From NCBI GenBank assembly GCA_020746105.1, contig CM036658.1:9222689-9286688 (forward strand): a stretch of DNA of 64,000 nucleotides, given 5' to 3'. The first letter of the stretch is position 1. The number at the start of each line of letters is the position of its first letter. This DNA comes from Trogon surrucura (lineage: Eukaryota > Chordata > Aves > Trogoniformes > Trogonidae). Position numbers and translations under genes: made by a program. This document shows positions 20,930 through 29,830 of this stretch, in pieces. The notes beneath the pieces were generated by a model. The model was not told the origin of the DNA and did no database searches. It was given only the letters and a program-made list of their open reading frames with translations.

Positions 20930-22169
20930 ATGGGGATGGTTACATTGTTTATCATGTTCCTATCCACAGGAGCTATATGTGGAGAATACATATGCTTAGG
21001 GTGTGGGGAGAACCACAACATGGTCATTGGGATTACATGTAAACTACTGACTGGTGTATTGATTGGAGTGGAATCATTGGATTACCTGATGATCCCATAC
21101 GGGTTGGTGTCCAATACACAAACCTTGATACTTCTCATTTAGAGACTCCAAAACACTGCAATTGGAAGTGCACTAAAATTTACAGTATTTACAAAATTGC
21201 AGTAGCCGAGACACTGAAATTCAAAGGCTGGGCCTGATAGCTCAAGCCCTTCGATTAGGTTGTATTTGTCGCAACTACACCACTTCACTCAATGATACCT
21301 GGTCTCATGTAACCAATAACAATGTTAAGTCTGATATAATCTGTTCGAAACTTAGTATACCTTCCCTAGGACACACTGTGTGGTTTAGCAGCGACGGCAC
21401 GTGGACTACTGACTTGACCGTGGAGGGCCGCCGACGTCAACACGCGTTGGGACTGTTAATACTTTACCCTCTCTGGAGAAGACAACCACTTGCACCGACT
21501 CTGTGGGGACGAGTCAAAAGAAGTTCAACAGACCCTTGGCAACACCCGACGACAGGAACTGTGGTTGGATGGGTTTTAGAGTCAATCTTTACACCTCACC
21601 TAATGGCTTTTCAAAATCGAATGATGTTGTATAACCTCACTGGTCAGATTGAAGCATTGGCCAACGCAACCAGAGTCGGGTTGGAAGCATTAAATACACA
21701 ATTACAGGCAACATCAAAAATGTCATTACAAAATAGGCTGACCTTAGATTTGTTATTATTGCATGAAAATGGAGTGTGTGGATACTTAAACCTAATCAAT
21801 GATACTTGTTGTGTTCACATACCAAATGTAACAAAAGATCTTGACGAGCAGTTAGATCATATGAAGCGTGTAGCAAAAGCAAGTAGAAATCTTAGAGAAA
21901 GCATGGCAGTACAATGGCTAAACAAACTTTTGCATGGTATGGGTTTTTCCCTATCAGGATGGCTTGTTTCTTTATTGCAATCAATTTTAGTCATAGTTAT
22001 TGTGATTATGATGTTTTGCATGTTATTAGCTTGCTTTAGATCCATGCTAACTCGGGTATTAATTCATCAGGTACGCATGGTGTCCGGGTGGACGGAGTTG
22101 GAGCTACACCCAGGTGAAAGAAAGTTAAACATAAGGGATACCCCCAAGATTGACTTTATGAGAGCATGA
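20930..22169 (+). pseudogene. ERV env (signal peptide, broken SU, mostly open TM)
   Basis: Envelope glycoprotein remnant. The ATG at 20930 opens a hydrophobic signal-peptide-like start ('MVTLFIMFLSTGAICG'), but that frame stops at 21142. Homologous-looking SU sequence then continues in other frames through 21143-21377, so at least two frame disruptions are present. From 21378 a 263-codon frame covers the end of SU and all of TM. It contains a basic RVKR (residues 45-48) that could be a furin site, the N-glycosylation motifs NLT, NAT, NDT and NVT, and an immunosuppressive-domain-like block (residues 117-133, beginning LQNRLTLDLLLL). A Cys motif with nine residues between C134 and C144-C145, a transmembrane helix at about 195-220, and a roughly 40-residue cytoplasmic tail follow. 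TM looks better preserved than SU. It cannot yield a complete Env as it stands. Confidence 0.8.
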
Positions 22170-22186
22170 TTTCAAGCTCAATTGAG

Positions 22187-22210
22187 TGACTATAGTCACG
22201 GGGTGGATAA
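22187..22210 (+). promoter_or_regulatory. Region before 3' LTR: palindrome and weak polypurine tract
   Basis: TGACTATAGTCA at 22187-22198, also found in the U3 of both LTRs, is followed by GGGGTGGATAA directly against the LTR start TGTG. The purine-rich stretch is the only polypurine-tract candidate and is short and imperfect. Confidence 0.5.
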
Positions 22211-23004
22211 TGTGATATTTTGGCTTGAGGGTTTCAGACTTGCTGAATGCAGGTGTTCACTTATCTGTTGTGCAGACCCTAAGCACGGAGGAAAACAAGG
22301 CCTACACAGTGAGAGCCAGCCGAAGGAGGGAGTCTTGTGACGACAGGACGGCCCTGTTTTGGCTAAGGAGCAAGGCCGCACGGAAGACTAACGATGTGAA
22401 CCATCCTGCACATAGATAAGTTTTTGCAAAATAAAATCCTGAAGGCCACAGGGCCCAGAGTGGAAATTTTTACCCTAATATCCCTATATGACTATAGTCA
22501 CCCACTCTTCGCTCAAATCATGCTGAATGCCACCCTGGGGGGGGGGGGCAGGGGGTGTGAAAAATAGTATATAAGGAGCATAGAGGGTATGTGTCGTTGG
22601 GAGGAGAAGACCCCAGAAGAGGAAGAGGCGGTCGACGGGCTGTGCTCCTTCTCCTTCACCCAAGACAGGGACGCCTTCTTGGTAAGAATTGCGCTTCCAC
22701 CTTTTGGTGTGTAATACCCGGGATAGTATTTTGCTATCATTAGTATCGTATATTAGCGCTATTGCAGAGAGTGAATTTATCAACGGCAACTCCGAATCTT
22801 GTATCTGTCGCTTCAATAAATCACTTATTGTTAGTTACCTTGCAAATTGTCTCAGTGCAAGTCCTTAAATGGGGCTCTGAAAATTCAGTGCAAGCCCTTA
22901 GTGGGGCTCTGAAAACTCAGTGCAAGTCCCTAACGGGGCTCTGAAACAAGCAAGTGCTTAGCTGGGGTACGTGCCTCTCACAGCCACATACCTTTCACGC
23001 GACA
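22211..23004 (+). mobile_element. ERV 3' LTR (794 bp)
   Basis: Direct repeat of 17469-18257 at an offset of 4742 bases. Differences seen by eye: two in the first 60 bases, single changes in the CGACAGG, GGCCGCA, GCTATCA and TTAAATG contexts, and a 5-bp gain (GTGCC) near the end (TACGTGCCTCTCAC against TACTCTCAC). Carries TATATAA at 22568 and AATAAA at 22815. Confidence 0.95.
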
Positions 23005-24180
23005 GCCACATTTAAGAACACCTCCAGGGACGGTGACTCCACCATTTCCCTGAGCAGTGTATCCCAGTGCCTGAGCACTCTCTGTGAGGAAGGGCTTCCT
23101 GAGATCCAATCTAAACCTCCCCTGATGCAGTTTCAGGCTGTGTCCTCTCGTCCTGTCACTGGTTGCCTGGGAGAAGCCCCCGACCCCCACCTAACTACAC
23201 CCTCCCTTCAAGCAACTGTAGAGAGTAATAAGGTAACCCTGAGCCTCCTCTTCTCCAGGCTTCTCCGCCTCTTCTCCAGCTCCCTCAGCCTCTCCTCATA
23301 GGACTTTCCCTCTAGTCCCTTCCCCAGCCTCATTGCTCTCCTCTGGACCCGCTCCAGCACCTCGATGTCCCTCTTGTAGTGAGGGTCCCAAAGCTGGACA
23401 CAGCACCTGAGGTAAGGCCTCATCAAAGCTGAGTAGAGGGACATGATCACCCACCTGCTCCTGCTGGCAGCACCATTCCTGATCCAGGCCAGGATGCCGT
23501 TGGCCTTCTTGGCCACCTGGGCACACTGCTGGCTCATGTTCAGCCGGCCGTCTCTTAGCACCCCCAGGTCCCTCTCTGCCTGGTAGCTCTCCAGCCACTC
23601 CTCCCCAAGCCTGTAGCGCTGCAGGGGGTTGTTGTGACCGAAGTGCAGGACCCGGCATTTGGCCTTATTGAATTTCATTGAGTTGGCCTTGGCTCACCGA
23701 TCCAACCTGTCCAGATCCCTCTGCAGAGCCTCCCTACCCTCAAGCAGATCAACGCTTCCACCCAGCTTGGTGGCATCTGCAAACTTACTGAGAGTGCACT
23801 CCATCCCCTTCTAAATCATTGATGAAGATGTTAAACAGGAGTGGTCCCAGTACTGAGCCCTTGGGGACACCACTAGTGACCGAATGCCATCTGGATGCAG
23901 CACCATTCCCACCACTCTCTGGGCCCGGTCATCCAACCAGTTTTTTACCCAGCGAAGGGTGCACCCATCCAAGCCGTGGGCTACCAGTTTTTCCAGGAGG
24001 ATGCTGTGGGAGACTCTGTCAAAGGCTTTGCTAAAGTCGAGCTAGACCACATCCACAGCCTGCCCCTCATCCACTAGATAGGTCACCGAGTCATAGAAGG
24101 AGACGGGATTGGTCAGGCAGGACCTTCCTTTCCTAAACCTAATCCCCTGGATCCAGCCTTTCATCAACCTCTGCTCCACT
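23005..24180 (-). mobile_element. CR1 LINE (right part, split by the ERV)
   Basis: Resumes exactly where the left part (17353-17468) stopped, after the GCCAC duplication. On the minus strand a long open piece at 23208-23678 encodes the ORF2 C-terminal half ('[21 protein letters not shown]', '[11 protein letters not shown]', '[19 protein letters not shown]'). Upstream RT blocks continue to about 24180. Several frameshifts; the 5' end is truncated. Fairly CpG- and GC-rich, so younger than most CR1s here. Confidence 0.9.
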
Positions 24181-25065
24181 AACACAAGGTGATGTGACAG
24201 AAATCCACCCAGCAGAAACTGTGGTGATATTGGCAAGAGCAACACTTGAAACATGGTGTGACCAGGGATTCCAGGCCTCCAGAGAAAACAACACCTAGCA
24301 GAAGCAAAACATAAGAACAAGCCCAAGAGCAGCTGACAGTGCCAGAAAACTCTGATTCTGACTGAGAAAGGAACAAACTTTGTCACAAGACCCACCCTAA
24401 CCTTTGCCTTTCCAGCATGCCGAGAGTGACGACCTCCCAGGCGGTGCTGCTGGCACCTTGGCTCTGCACAGCCTCCTCAAGCCCAGCAAGCTGATGCTTG
24501 AAGATGAAACATGCCTTGAAAGAAGTCACACCGCTGTCACAGGGAAACACAGCCAGCACAGACATTTGTTGTAACATCTTTCTTGGTTCAGGCATCTGAA
24601 TGAGAGGGCAGCATTGCCTTCAGCAAACAGCCATGCATCTCAGGTGTGGATAGGCCTTCCCTGACTCCTGGGGCAGAATTCTGGAGAGTGGAGTGGTGTT
24701 ATTCATGAGAGGAAGGTCAGGATGAAGACAGTTGAAACCGGACTCTCCACACTCCCCATGGCCACGTGGGGCTGTGAAGGAGGAGAGGCTCCCTTTCGTA
24801 CATGCATCGTGACAGAGGTACAAAACTCTTCATCAAATGCCAGCAACAGGTCTCTGGGACCGTCTTTGGATCCTCTGACAATCCATGGTCTCTGCTTGTT
24901 GGCATGGTGCTGTGAGCTGGCCAGAAATTCTAAAAGGCCCCAGGTGGTCAAGGGTCTGACATTGGGTGGCAACCTGACCTTTCAGTGTAAGCCAGGAGGA
25001 ATCTCTGCTGTGGTGGCAGTCGAAGGAAGAAGGCTCTGTACAGCCTTCTCACCACAACAGTGCTT
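24181..25065. other. Unassigned DNA between CR1 pieces
   Basis: Moderate GC content and no recognised coding domain or repeat. Confidence 0.5.
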
Positions 25066-25165
25066 GAACTGTGTTATTAGGGGCTGAGCCGCTGGAAAGC
25101 AGCTCTGAGGAAAAAGACCTGGGAGTCCCGGTGGACAGCAGAATCACCATGAGCCAGGCATGGCG
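25066..25165 (+). mobile_element. CR1 ORF2 fragment
   Basis: Encodes the short CR1 block 'GAEPLESSSEEKDLGVPVD', then 'SRITMSQ'. Only about 100 bases; it then passes into GC-rich sequence. Confidence 0.8.
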
Positions 25166-25525
25166 GGAGGCGCTGGCGAGGCCTGGGCATTGCCAGGGCT
25201 ACTGCGACCACCCCCTGGCCTGGCAACAGGGGCCTGACCGGTGCTGGAGGCCAAGAGCTGGAGCAGAGCACGGTGGGTGCGTGGGAGGGCACCAGGGAAG
25301 GGCGCTGAAGCTCTCCCAGCTTGACCAGGGAGCCGTGGTGTCCCTCCTGCAGACAGCCATGGCCTCGCTCAGCTCGGCACCTGCCAGCACGGAGGCAGCT
25401 GCCCAGCTGCGCGGCTGCAGCAGGATTTCCAACATGGCCCTGGGGCTGGGGGGCCCGTGGTCATGCCCCCCAGCAGGCTGGGGCCTCCCAGGGTGGGGCA
25501 CCAGGGCACCAGGAGAAGAGGTAGA
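25166..25525. other. GC-rich 3' flank of Topors-like copy 2
   Basis: GC-rich and open in several frames, but no domain is recognised in any. From about 25525 the sequence becomes homologous to the 3' flank of copy 3 ('AGCACCCAGAGACTG'). Confidence 0.45.
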
Positions 25526-25561
25526 AAGCAGCACCCAGAGACTGTGTCAGTGACATAGGCA

Positions 25562-25567
25562 TTTATT
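25562..25567 (-). terminator. Poly-A signal of Topors-like copy 2
   Basis: AATAAA on the minus strand, about 35 bases beyond the stop codon. The homologous place in copy 3 reads GGAAATTCC and has lost the signal. Confidence 0.6.
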
Positions 25568-25602
25568 TCCTTTTTCTTGGACAAAATGTTGCTGGAGCCC
25601 TG

Positions 25603-26503
25603 CTAGTGCCACTGGCGGGGCAGCCTCTTGCAGGGCAGGGCAGAGTCCTGGGGGTCAGTGGCCCTCCTCTTCGGAGGACGCCGGGGCTGCCTGGGCGAGC
25701 GATCCCTGCCCCAGCCCCAAGCAGAGTGGCTGCGGCTGCAGCCCTGGGCAGAGGGAGCTGCCACCACCGCCTCCTGGCCCGACTCCTCCTGGGGCTGTCC
25801 CTGTTCCGCGGGCACAGATGGGGGGTGGCTGGGACCCCCGTGGAGGGTGGCCTCCAATGTGGTGGACTGGTTCTCCACAACAGAGCCTGCAGGACTGGTG
25901 GAGGACACCAGGTAAGGGATGGGATTCCTCTTGCAGGAGGTAGTGAGGCTAGAGCTTGTGAAACTGGAGCTGGTGGAGCTGGTGGAGCTGGCGAAGCTGG
26001 TGTTGGTGAAGCTGGGGCTTACAGAGCTGGAGCTGGCCACAGAGTTGTCGTCCTCCTTGCCGGCAGTACGGGAGCGCAGCAGCCCGTGGGCATCTGGGCT
26101 GCACCGATGCTCAACGACTTTTATGAGGTCACGGATCAGTGGTGCCGTGTGTTCCTCGAAGATGTTCACCAGCTCCTGGACCAGGGCCTCCTCATTCAGA
26201 CCACAGATGCACAGGGCATGCATGATGCTGCTCTTGGCTTTCCTCACCTCTCGCCACCGGGCCCTACATACAGCCTTCAGCCTCCGGTGCAGCCAGTCCC
26301 ACGCGGGATAGAGGAGACGCTCTTTGCTCTTGAAAAGTTCTGCCCAGATGTGGGGCAAGAGTCCACCCACAGCCTCCTCCACTTCAGTGCGAGACAGATT
26401 CCTCTGTGGAGAAGCTGGAGAGGAGCGCACAGGGGCAGAGGAGCTATTTTCAGCCAGGACTATGGCTATTGCCGGGCTGCTGGCATCCGGCGACCCTTCA
26501 TGG
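25603..26503 (-). pseudogene. Topors-like copy 2, RING deleted
   Basis: Open on the minus strand and aligned throughout with copy 3 from '[10 protein letters not shown]' to the C-terminus. It has the helical region ('[14 protein letters not shown]', 'ALCICGLNEEALVQELVN', 'HTAPLIRDLIKVVEHRCS'), the Ser/Thr-rich linker ('SSTSSTSSSFTSSS'), and the basic C-terminus ('[11 protein letters not shown]', 'CKRLPRQWH'). The RING domain, start codon, 5'UTR intron and promoter found in copy 3 are absent. At about 26500 the sequence jumps directly to DNA that in copy 3 lies upstream of the promoter. The open frame extends to about 26754, with ATG codons such as at 26658, but that part is unrelated CR1-like sequence. 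Without a RING it could not act as an E3 ligase of this type. The G-run that shifts copy 3 is in frame here. Confidence 0.8.
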
Positions 26504-26558
26504 CTATCAGTTTGCTCCCTCTCGGTTGTGTTACACCCGTGTCTACTTGACACTACCC
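26499..26558. repeat. 60-bp segment shared with 29878-29937
   Basis: ATCAGTTTGCTCCCTCT, then TTGTGTTACA, then TCTACTT and AGGAGA occur in the same order in both places with roughly a dozen differences. In copy 3 this lies upstream of the promoter; in copy 2 it abuts the mid-gene breakpoint. Confidence 0.75.
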
Positions 26559-26659
26559 AGGAGACAGCACGGGTTGGTGGCACTGCAGTTTCCACAGCTG
26601 TGCTATCCTGGCTTGAACATCGGCTCAGCCCAACCCACAGGCCACTGCACGGCGACATC

Positions 26660-26935
26660 GCAGCGGGCCGTCTGCCCCCACAGGCACAGCTAAATCTGGG
26701 GAGTTCCGCCTGGGGACCAGGGGCCACCTTTCTCCCACGAGGACAGTCTGGCAAGGGAACAGCTTGCCCAGAGAGGTTTTTGCTGCCTCTCTGTGCTGTG
26801 GGGCTTCAAGTCCCAGCTGCACAAAGCCCCAACGGAGCATGTGGTCTGATCTCGGGGATAGACCTTCTTTGGGCAGGAGGTTGGACCACAGTGTGCAGGG
26901 ATGAAACGAGGAAAGCCAGTCTCGTTGGAGGTCTG
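26660..26935 (+). mobile_element. CR1 3'-end fragment
   Basis: Contains the CR1-like 'CTTGCCCAGAGAGGTTTTTGC' and 'GACCTTCTTTGGGCAGGAGG' motifs ahead of 'TTGGACCAC'. Diverged; boundaries approximate. Confidence 0.5.
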
Positions 26936-27930
26936 TAAGAGGTCATGTTCCCCAGGGGGCAGTCCTGGGTCCCGTCCTGTTCAGTAGGTTCATCAACAAC
27001 CTGGGCAAAGGGGTAGGCTGTGCCCTCTGCAAGTTTGTTGGTGACACGGAACTGGGGGCAGTGGCTGACACACCAGAAGGCTGCGCTCTCATCCAGAGTG
27101 ACCTGGACAGGCTGGAGAATTGGGCAGAGAGAAATCTCACGAAATTCAGCAAGGGCAATTGTAGGGGACTGCACCTCGGGAGGAGTAACCACCTGCGTCA
27201 GCACAGGTTAGGGACTGACCTACTGGGAAGCAGCTCTGAAGAAAAAGACCTGGCAGTCCTGGTGGACCACAGCATGACCAGCAATGGGCCAGCCATGTGC
27301 TCTGATGGCCAAGAAGGCCAATGGCATCCTGGGGTGCATCAAGAAGAGTGCGGCCAGCAGGTCGAGGGAGGTCCTCCTCCCGCTCTGCTCTGCCCTGGTG
27401 AGACCGCCTCTGGAGTGCTGTGTCCAGATCTGGGCTCCCCAGTTCAAGAATGATGGGGAACTGCTGGAGGACGTACAGAAAAGGGCCCCAAAGATGATTA
27501 GGGGACTAGAACATCTCTCTTAGGAGGACAGGCTGAGGGAATCGAGGCTTTCTAGTCTGGAGAAGACTGAGGGGGCACCTCACCAACGCTTATAAATCCT
27601 TAGAGGGCGGGTGTCGGGAGGATGGGGCCAGTCTTTTTCGGTGGTGCCCAGTGACAGGACAAGAGGTGACGGGCACAAACTTGAACATAGGAAGTTCCAT
27701 CTAACAAGAGGAGGAACTTCTCTCCTTGGAGGGTGACAGAGCACAGGACCAGGCTACCCAGAGAGGTGACCATCTGGAGAATGTCTGGAGACATTCAAAG
27801 CCCTCCTGGACTCCGTCCAGTGCCACCAGATCCTGGTGAACGTGCTCTGGCAGTGCTTTTGGACTAGATGGTCTTCAGAGGTCCCTTCCAACCCCTGACA
27901 CTCTGTGATTCTGTGAGCCTGTGATTCTCT
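26936..27930 (+). mobile_element. CR1 LINE, ORF2 to 3' end
   Basis: Successive ORF2 blocks on the + strand: 'GSVLFSRFINNLGKGVGCAL', then 'DLDRLENWAERNLTKFS', 'GSSSEEKDLAVLVD', '[20 protein letters not shown]' and '[13 protein letters not shown]'. Then the 3'UTR 'GACTAGATGGTCTTCAGAGG' and an octamer tail TGATTCTGTGAGCCTGTGATTCTCTG. Frameshifts are present (around 27280). Confidence 0.9.
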
Positions 27931-28123
27931 GAAGAGAGACCTCCCAAGGTCCACTCCACTCACATCAACTCTGTGATCTTAGTGCGAGACTGGGGACTTG
28001 CATGGAGGGGCACAGGGGAGAGAGGAAGGACCAGGAAAAGGGGAGAACATAGCACCCAGAGACTGCATCAGCAGAACAGGAATTTCCTTGTTCTTTGAAT
28101 AAAATTTTGCTGGAGCCCTGCTA
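27931..28123. other. 3' flank of Topors-like copy 3
   Basis: From about 28045 it matches the 3' flank of copy 2 ('AGCACCCAGAGACTGCATCAG'), marking the edge of the duplicated unit. No intact AATAAA on the minus strand. Confidence 0.55.
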
Positions 28124-29255
28124 GTGCCGCCGGCGGCGAGGCCTCTTGCAGGGCGGGGCAGAGTCCTGGTTGTCATCGGCTCTCCTCTTCGGGGGGCGCC
28201 GCGGCGCCCCGGGCCAGTGGTCCCTGTCCTGGCGCGGAGCGGAGGGGCTGCGGCTGCAGCCCTGGGCAGAGGGACCTGCCACCACCACCTCCTGGCCCCG
28301 TTCCTCCTGCGGCTCTTCCTGCTCCACGAGGACAGGCACAGATGGGGGGGCGGCCAGGACTCCCGCGGAGGGTGGCCTCTGACGTGCTGGGCTGGTTCTC
28401 CACAAGGGAGCCTTCAGGGCTGCTGGAGGACACCAGATGGATGGCGGGTGTCCCCTCGCCGGACCTGGTGGGGCTGGAGCTCGTGGAACTGGAGCTGGTG
28501 GAGATGATCAAGCTGGTCGGGCTGGAGCTGGTGGAGCTGGACCTTGCAGAGCTGGGTATGGCCACGGGACTGTCGTCCTCCTCGTTGACAGTACGGGAGT
28601 GCAGCAGCCTGTGGGCCTCTGCGCTGCACCACTGCTCGATGACATTTATGAGGCCCTGGATCAGCGGTGCCGTGTGTTCTTGCAGAAGTCCCTCCAGCTC
28701 CCGGACCAGGACTTCTTCATTTGCACCAAAGAAGCACAGGGCATGCACGATGGTGCCCTCTGTACTCCTCACCCTCCACCACCGGGCCCCGTATATACCC
28801 TCCAGCCTCTCGTGCAACCAGCTCAGCACGGGACTGAGGAGATGTTCCTGTCTTCTGAAGAGTTCTGCCCAGACATGGGGCAGGAGGCCACCCACAGCCT
28901 CTGTCCCCACAGCCTCTTGCCCCTCAGTGAGGGACACAATCCTGTGTGGAGAAGTTGGAGAGGACTCCACAGGGGCAGAGGGACTGTTTTGACTCAGGAC
29001 CGTGGCTATTGCCGGGCTGCTGGCATCTGGTGACTCTTCATAGCGTGTGAAGAAAACCCGTAGACAGTCGCCTTCTCCCCAGTCAGAAAACCTGACAGCC
29101 TCCATCGGTCTTCTGCAGAGTGGGCAGTCTGGTTTCCTCCGGGCCCACCGCAGGATGCAGCCCAGGCAGAACTGGTGGTCACAGGGCATCGCAAAAGCGA
29201 CTTCACCTTGAGCGTCCTGGCAGATGGGGCAGCACCACTCTGTCCCCGTGGCCAT
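28124..29255 (-). CDS. Topors-like RING E3 ubiquitin ligase, copy 3 (C-terminal frameshift)
   Basis: Best-preserved copy. The ATG at 29255 opens '[18 protein letters not shown]'. The RING is complete: CPIC, C-D-H, C-L-G-C and CPLC supply the C3HC4 ligands. The helical region follows ('[19 protein letters not shown]', '[18 protein letters not shown]', '[18 protein letters not shown]'), then a Ser/Thr-rich linker ('[19 protein letters not shown]'). Expected role: E2-dependent ubiquitin transfer, probably nuclear given the Arg/Lys-rich C-terminus. A run of seven G (28344-28350, + strand), against six in copy 2, shifts the frame. The unshifted C-terminus ('[11 protein letters not shown]', 'CKRPRRRRH') would end at 28124; the shifted frame runs on to 28173 with an unrelated Gly/Arg-rich tail. 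A 150-bp 5'UTR intron lies at 29343-29492. Either a real loss of the C-terminus or an assembly or homopolymer error. Confidence 0.8.
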
Positions 29256-29342
29256 GTTTGCTCTCCGCGGTGGGCTGGGGAGAGGTGAGGACGATGAGCT
29301 GCTGCCCCTGGCTGGCGCCTGTGCTGCCAATCGGTGTCTGAG

Positions 29343-29492
29343 CTGCCAAAAGGAGAGAGCCCAGGGTCACTGGGTTTTCAGGCAGGGCAGGAAGAAATGG
29401 TCAGGTCCTTCGAGAAGGACACCCTCCTGGCTCCCCAAGCGCCAGCGCCCGCCCCAGTTCTGCCCCGGGGGACGTTTCCCCGCACAGCTCAC
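29343..29492 (-). other. 5'UTR intron of Topors-like copy 3
   Basis: Minus-strand GT...AG intron: donor GCAGAG|GTGAGC at 29492, acceptor CTCCTTTTGGCAG at 29343. Homologous to the intron of copy 1. Confidence 0.75.
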
Positions 29493-29830
29493 CTCTGCTG
29501 CTGAGAGCTCACCACGCAGCACCCGGCTGCCTGAACCAGGCAGGGCCGGGGAAACTCGGGGGATGGCTCCGGGACGGGCACCGGGAGCTGCCAGCGACAG
29601 CCCCCACAGCACCACCCAGCACCACAAAAAGCCTCGCTCGCCCGCTCGACCTCCAGACCTCGCAGGCACGCTCGGCAGGAGTCCAGGCACGAGCCAGACT
29701 GGCCCCGGCTCTGCCAGCGCCTGAAGATAAGCTGTGAGGGACGTGACGTCACAGTCCGTCGCTCGCTGACGTCACAATCCACCGCCGTGTGACGTCAGCC
29801 TCCACCATCCAATCATGTCACGGGAGGCTT
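29493..29830 (-). promoter_or_regulatory. CpG-rich promoter and exon 1 of Topors-like copy 3, with 3 CREs
   Basis: CpG-rich, GC-rich upstream region. Three perfect palindromic cAMP-response elements TGACGTCA at 29744, 29767 and 29790, each exactly 23 bp from the next. A degenerate TCATGTCA at 29813 continues the period. A CCAAT motif lies at 29809-29813 on the + strand. No TATA box is obvious. Expected binders are CREB/ATF/CREM factors. Confidence 0.75.

Larger units (their letters stand above)
18258..22210 (+). mobile_element. ERV internal region (defective provirus, 3.95 kb)
   Basis: Order: primer-binding site, gag, protease, start of RT, then a large pol deletion, a splice acceptor, a small membrane ORF and a broken env. 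No RNase H or integrase is recognisable. With the LTRs the element spans 17469-23004 (5536 bp), well short of a complete retrovirus. The 5-bp target duplication, absence of a gag zinc knuckle and Ser-tRNA primer suggest a class III-like (ERVL/HERV-S-like) lineage, but the env has the gamma/alpha-type immunosuppressive-region layout. A relationship to the chicken ENS family (gag-like and env-like transcripts) is a guess to test by alignment. Confidence 0.85.

Noticed and set aside
25173-25553. GC-rich open frames beside copy 2 as a possible host exon
   Set aside because: Open in several frames because of GC content; no motif or paired splice sites could be supported.
26504-26754. N-terminal extension of copy 2 as a genuine protein start
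   Set aside because: This part is a shared flank plus CR1-like DNA, not related to the family's N-terminus. It does not encode a RING.
29256-29330. Upstream in-frame extension of copy 3
   Set aside because: It starts at a TTG and covers 5'UTR; the ATG at 29255 matches the start in copy 1.
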